Source of the DNA: Clostridiales bacterium
GTDB taxonomy: Bacteria > Bacillota > Clostridia > Christensenellales > UBA3700
Assembly (NCBI GenBank): GCA_014799645.1
Contig: JAAVHQ010000001.1
Location: forward strand, 65,331-71,276
DNA: 5,946 bases
Direction of reading: 5' to 3'
This document shows, one piece after another, positions 4,250 to 5,946 of the stretch. The position numbers and the translations under genes were made by a program. How positions within the stretch are numbered: the stretch's first letter is position 1; every line of letters starts with the position of its first letter. Under the pieces are notes generated by a model. The model had not been told where the DNA came from, made no database searches, and was given only the letters and a program-made list of their open reading frames with translations.

Positions 4250-5946
4250 ATGCTTAAACTTACCGATATTAAAAAAGACTACGTGCTGAGCGGCGGAGAG
4301 AAAGTTCCTGCGCTCAAAGGCATAAATCTCGAATTCAGACAAAGCGAATTCGTATCAATTCTCGGACCGTCGGGTTGCGGAAAGACGACTATGCTCAACA
4401 TCATAGGCGGTCTTGACAGATACACGTCGGGCGACCTTTCCATTGACGGCATTTCCACTCAGCATTACGCGGACGTAGATTGGGACGCGTACAGAAATAT
4501 ACGTATAGGCTTTATCTTCCAAAGTTACAATCTTATCACGCATATAGATATTTTGACCAACGTCGAGATGTCGCTCTTGCTCGCCGGCGTAAGCAAAGCC
4601 GAGAGAAGAGAGAGGGCAATCAAGGCGCTTGAAGAGGTAGGACTTAAAGAGCATATGCATAAAAAGCCTAACCAACTTTCGGGCGGTCAGATGCAAAGAG
4701 TGTCAATCGCAAGAGCGCTTATCAACAATCCGAGCATCATTTTGGCGGACGAACCTACGGGCGCGTTGGATAGTACGACAAGCGTGCAGATTATGGAGAT
4801 ACTCAAAGAGATTTCTCACGATAAGTTGATAATAATGGTTACGCACAACCCTGAACTTGCCGAGCAGTATTCCAACCGTATCGTGCGCTTAAAAGACGGC
4901 GAAGTCGTAGACGACACAAATCCCTATCATTCTCAACCCGTTGAAGAAAAGATTGAAGAGGTTGCTGAACAGCAGAGCGAGCAAGACAAGGTTGACGAGG
5001 TATGCGAAAATATAGTCGCGGAAGAAATCACTTGCGACGAGGACGGCAAGGGCAAAAAGAAGAAAAAAGTCCGCGCGCAAAAGACTGAATTCCAAATGCG
5101 CAAGGCGAAGAAGGAGAGAAAGGAGAAACTCAACAAGACTTCTATGTCTTTCCTATCCGCAATCAAGTTGTCGTTTACCAACCTTATGACCAAGAAAGGC
5201 AGGACGTTTATGACGGCGTTTGCAGGTAGTATCGGTATTATCGGCGTTGCGCTCGTGCTTGCGATTTCCAACGGATTTTCGGCTTACGTAGACAGAATGC
5301 AAAAGACTATGCTTTCAGGCTATCCTGTGACTATCACCAGCAATACGATGAGTATGGAAAGTATGATGACGACGTATATGTCCGTTATGTCAGGCTCGTC
5401 GGATAAAAAATATCCCGACACCAAGTTTGTCAATTCATACAATCTCGCGTCCGTATTTATGGATATGATAACGCCCAACAATATCAGCGAAGAGTATATC
5501 GCGTATATTGACGGCAAAAAAGTCGGCTGGCAGGAAAACGGCTACGTCGACAGCGTATATTACAACTACGGTCTAGACTATACCGTCTACAACTCGAAAG
5601 GCAAGGACGTGGGCAAGACTACTATGACCGATATGAGCAAAGGCTCTGTCAACTGGCAAGAAATGGTAGGCGATAGAACGTACATCGAGAGCGCGTATGA
5701 CGTAATCGGCGGAAGATTCCCCGAGAGCGCGACGGAACTCGTACTTGTAGTCGACAGCACCAACACTATTCTTTCCACGTATTTCAGCGGAATGGGCTTT
5801 GAAAGTAAACTCGACGAGTATATCGGCGTGGACGGCTTGGTCGCAAGCGGACAAAGATTTGAAGCCATTATCGGCAATCCCGAAAAAGGTAAAGAGGGCG
5901 TAACCTTCCTTGTTCCGAACAACAATGCAAGATATTACAAGACGAC
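4250..5946 (+). CDS. ABC transporter with fused ATPase and FtsX-like permease (partial, 3' end outside the window)
   Basis: The ATG at 4250 is preceded by GGAGGGG (4241-4247); the frame is open to the window edge (565 codons). Residues 1-222 are a complete ATP-binding domain of the MacB/LolD/BceA type: Walker A GPSGCGKTT (39-47), Q-loop in IFQSYN, signature LSGGQ (143-147), Walker B IILADE (163-168) with EPTGALD, and H-loop His199 in VTHN. Residues 223-300 are a charged linker, first acidic (Cys and Glu rich), then basic with five lysines at 269-273. A membrane helix follows at about 321-340 (MTAFAGSIGIIGVALVLAIS), after a KKGRT motif. From about 348 on there is a Ser/Thr/Tyr-rich domain expected outside the membrane, as in the MacB periplasmic core family. 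The remaining helices must lie beyond the edge. Such fusions move peptides, lipids or antimicrobials, or act mechanically; the substrate is not evident. Confidence 0.9.
   Translation, partial: MLKLTDIKKDYVLSGGEKVPALKGINLEFRQSEFVSILGPSGCGKTTMLNIIGGLDRYTSGDLSIDGISTQHYADVDWDAYRNIRIGFIFQSYNLITHIDILTNVEMSLLLAGVSKAERRERAIKALEEVGLKEHMHKKPNQLSGGQMQRVSIARALINNPSIILADEPTGALDSTTSVQIMEILKEISHDKLIIMVTHNPELAEQYSNRIVRLKDGEVVDDTNPYHSQPVEEKIEEVAEQQSEQDKVDEVCENIVAEEITCDEDGKGKKKKKVRAQKTEFQMRKAKKERKEKLNKTSMSFLSAIKLSFTNLMTKKGRTFMTAFAGSIGIIGVALVLAISNGFSAYVDRMQKTMLSGYPVTITSNTMSMESMMTTYMSVMSGSSDKKYPDTKFVNSYNLASVFMDMITPNNISEEYIAYIDGKKVGWQENGYVDSVYYNYGLDYTVYNSKGKDVGKTTMTDMSKGSVNWQEMVGDRTYIESAYDVIGGRFPESATELVLVVDSTNTILSTYFSGMGFESKLDEYIGVDGLVASGQRFEAIIGNPEKGKEGVTFLVPNNNARYYKT

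Noticed and set aside
4889..5925. Several minus-strand frames opposite the ABC transporter gene
   Set aside because: All are antisense to one continuous plus-strand frame with full ATPase motifs; that frame has no stop before the window end.

Overview
The window looks like a chromosomal segment from a low-to-moderate GC Bacillota, most plausibly an uncultured gut-type member of Clostridia. The evidence is a class I T-box leader controlling a cysE-cysS operon, strong AGGAGG-type ribosome binding sites, consensus sigma-70/A promoters and an ABC ATPase fused to an FtsX-like permease. The lineage is inferred from these traits and cannot be fixed further by reading alone.

Layout. Positions 1-474 carry the C-terminal part of a sugar:cation symporter-like membrane protein (plus strand). 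Positions 495-757 hold a consensus promoter and a cysteine-specific T-box riboswitch (specifier UGC, T-box UGGA) ending in an intrinsic terminator. Next come cysE (serine acetyltransferase, 775-1524) and cysS (cysteinyl-tRNA synthetase, 1538-2929), 13 bp apart. Together they make cysteine precursor and charge tRNA-Cys, so uncharged tRNA-Cys would raise both. A bidirectional terminator at 2941-2980 closes the operon.

Positions 2979-4021 form a visibly more AT-rich block with three small minus-strand genes: a 70-aa Xre-type repressor, an unrecognised 125-aa protein, and a 46-aa protein too short for usual ORF cut-offs that resembles a small protein type recalled from Clostridia. This block is dense in regulatory-looking DNA: a dyad over the xre start with extended -10 elements on both strands, a perfect TTGACA-N17-TATAAT promoter aimed antisense into the 125-aa gene, and two 23-bp direct repeats, each centred on a TTTTGTACAAAA palindrome.

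From 4250 to the window end runs a plus-strand ABC transporter gene, cut by the edge, with a complete MacB/LolD-type ATPase domain, a charged linker, one membrane helix and the start of a large outside domain.

The least explained part is the small-gene block and its operators. I see no CRISPR array, rRNA, tRNA, insertion sequence, or recognisable toxin or defence domain.
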